From Candidatus Hydrogenedentota bacterium (lineage in GTDB: Bacteria > Hydrogenedentota > Hydrogenedentia > Hydrogenedentales > CAITNO01), in assembly GCA_903822375.1 (NCBI GenBank), contig CAIJOU010000194.1, forward strand, positions 1 to 6,337: 6,337 nucleotides of DNA. Reading direction: 5' to 3'. Shown here one piece after another: positions 5,873 through 6,337 of the stretch. Positions within the stretch are counted from its first letter, which is position 1. Each line of letters opens with the position of its first letter. A program made the translations under genes and the position numbers. The notes beneath the pieces were generated by a model. It had not been told where the DNA came from. It saw nothing but the letters and a program-made list of their open reading frames with translations, and ran no database searches.

Positions 5873-6337
5873 ATGTCTTTTCAATTGATTCGGAAACTTG
5901 TTTCTCGAACACAGCCGCCACCTTCGGAACGGTATGCCTCGACGCACCCCGAGTGTTTCAAGTGGGACATACTCTTGGACGACATATCGGGTTCCATGGA
6001 AGAAGAGGGATTCGAACCAGGTCGTAACAAACTTGACTTGGCCTGCGATTCGTCTCTTGGTTTCTTGCACGCCAAACGTGCAGCGTTTCCCGACAGTTGT
6101 CTCGCGGTCCTCCATTACAGCACAGATTGCGACATCGGCTGTTCATTCCTGAATGTCCAACGGGATTTCGGCATGATTGAAGATGCCATCCGTAAGATGC
6201 ACTCGCTTCCGCACGGTGCCACCCAGATCTACACAGGACTGGAGCGCGTGACGCAGTTGTTGACCGACCTGCGCGTGGAGAGAGGGCCTATTCCGGGGCA
6301 CCAAGTCCGTGTCATTGCCTCAAGCGATGGGCATGAC
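5873..6337 (+). CDS. von Willebrand factor A (VWA) domain protein, partial at window end
   Basis: The frame is open from ATG 5873 to the last base, giving the first 155 residues; the 3' end is missing. A VWA domain begins near residue 31 with WDILLDDISGSM. The full metal-ion-dependent adhesion site (MIDAS) is visible: DISGS (Asp 37, Ser 39, Ser 41), the threonine in HGATQIYTGL (Thr 118), and the aspartate in VIASSDG (Asp 152). Such domains bind Mg2+ and contact acidic groups of partner proteins. There is no signal peptide or membrane segment in the visible part, so a cytoplasmic location is likely, as for TerY-like and MoxR-associated VWA proteins. The gene follows the Hsp70-like gene by 105 bases in the same direction. 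It may be a client-binding or scaffold partner of the chaperone pair (inference). The missing C-terminus could hold further domains. Confidence 0.85.
   Translation, partial: MSFQLIRKLVSRTQPPPSERYASTHPECFKWDILLDDISGSMEEEGFEPGRNKLDLACDSSLGFLHAKRAAFPDSCLAVLHYSTDCDIGCSFLNVQRDFGMIEDAIRKMHSLPHGATQIYTGLERVTQLLTDLRVERGPIPGHQVRVIASSDGHD

Noticed and set aside
5273..6115. Minus-strand open frame of 280 codons across the end of the Hsp70-like gene and start of the VWA gene
   Set aside because: It runs antisense through two well-supported domains and the hairpin; no family pattern or ribosome site.

Overview
This looks like an accessory or mobile region of a moderately GC-rich bacterium, probably a Gram-negative environmental or metagenomic lineage. 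The sequence does not let me name the phylum. No rRNA, tRNA, CRISPR array or known antibiotic-resistance gene is visible. Four substantial genes are supported, plus one partial gene and two copies of the end of an insertion-sequence-like element.

Layout. Bases 1-97 are the terminal part of one IS-like element, including the first codons of its leftward gene. The same 97 bases recur exactly at 3373-3469, where they form the end of a full copy whose 527-codon gene runs leftward (3386 to 1803). Between the two copies lies a rightward gene for a replication-type P-loop ATPase (109-1653), resembling the helicase part of phage, plasmid or ICE primase/helicases. The ATPase gene is therefore bracketed by two same-orientation copies of the element, like the cargo of a composite transposon. 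One element boundary lies only 11 bases upstream of its start codon, and the other lies just after its stop codon.

The right half is a compact rightward cluster: a divergent GrpE-like nucleotide exchange factor (GTG start, 3678-4193), a 519-residue Hsp70/DnaK-like ATPase that ends after the beta substrate-binding domain and so lacks the helical lid (4208-5767), and a von Willebrand factor A domain protein with a full MIDAS metal site (5873 to the window end, still open). The first two genes are 14 bases apart. The VWA gene follows a 105-base gap that carries a strong GC-rich hairpin with a T-rich tail. All three have excellent Shine-Dalgarno sequences.

How the genes may work together (inference): a dedicated GrpE/Hsp70 pair without its own visible J-protein, next to a metal-dependent adhesion-type VWA protein, suggests a specialised chaperone module, perhaps one that assembles, remodels or senses a protein complex, rather than housekeeping protein folding. 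It may be a stress or conflict system carried on a mobile region. This cluster is the most interesting content of the window. The neighbouring replication ATPase and the IS copies support an accessory setting.
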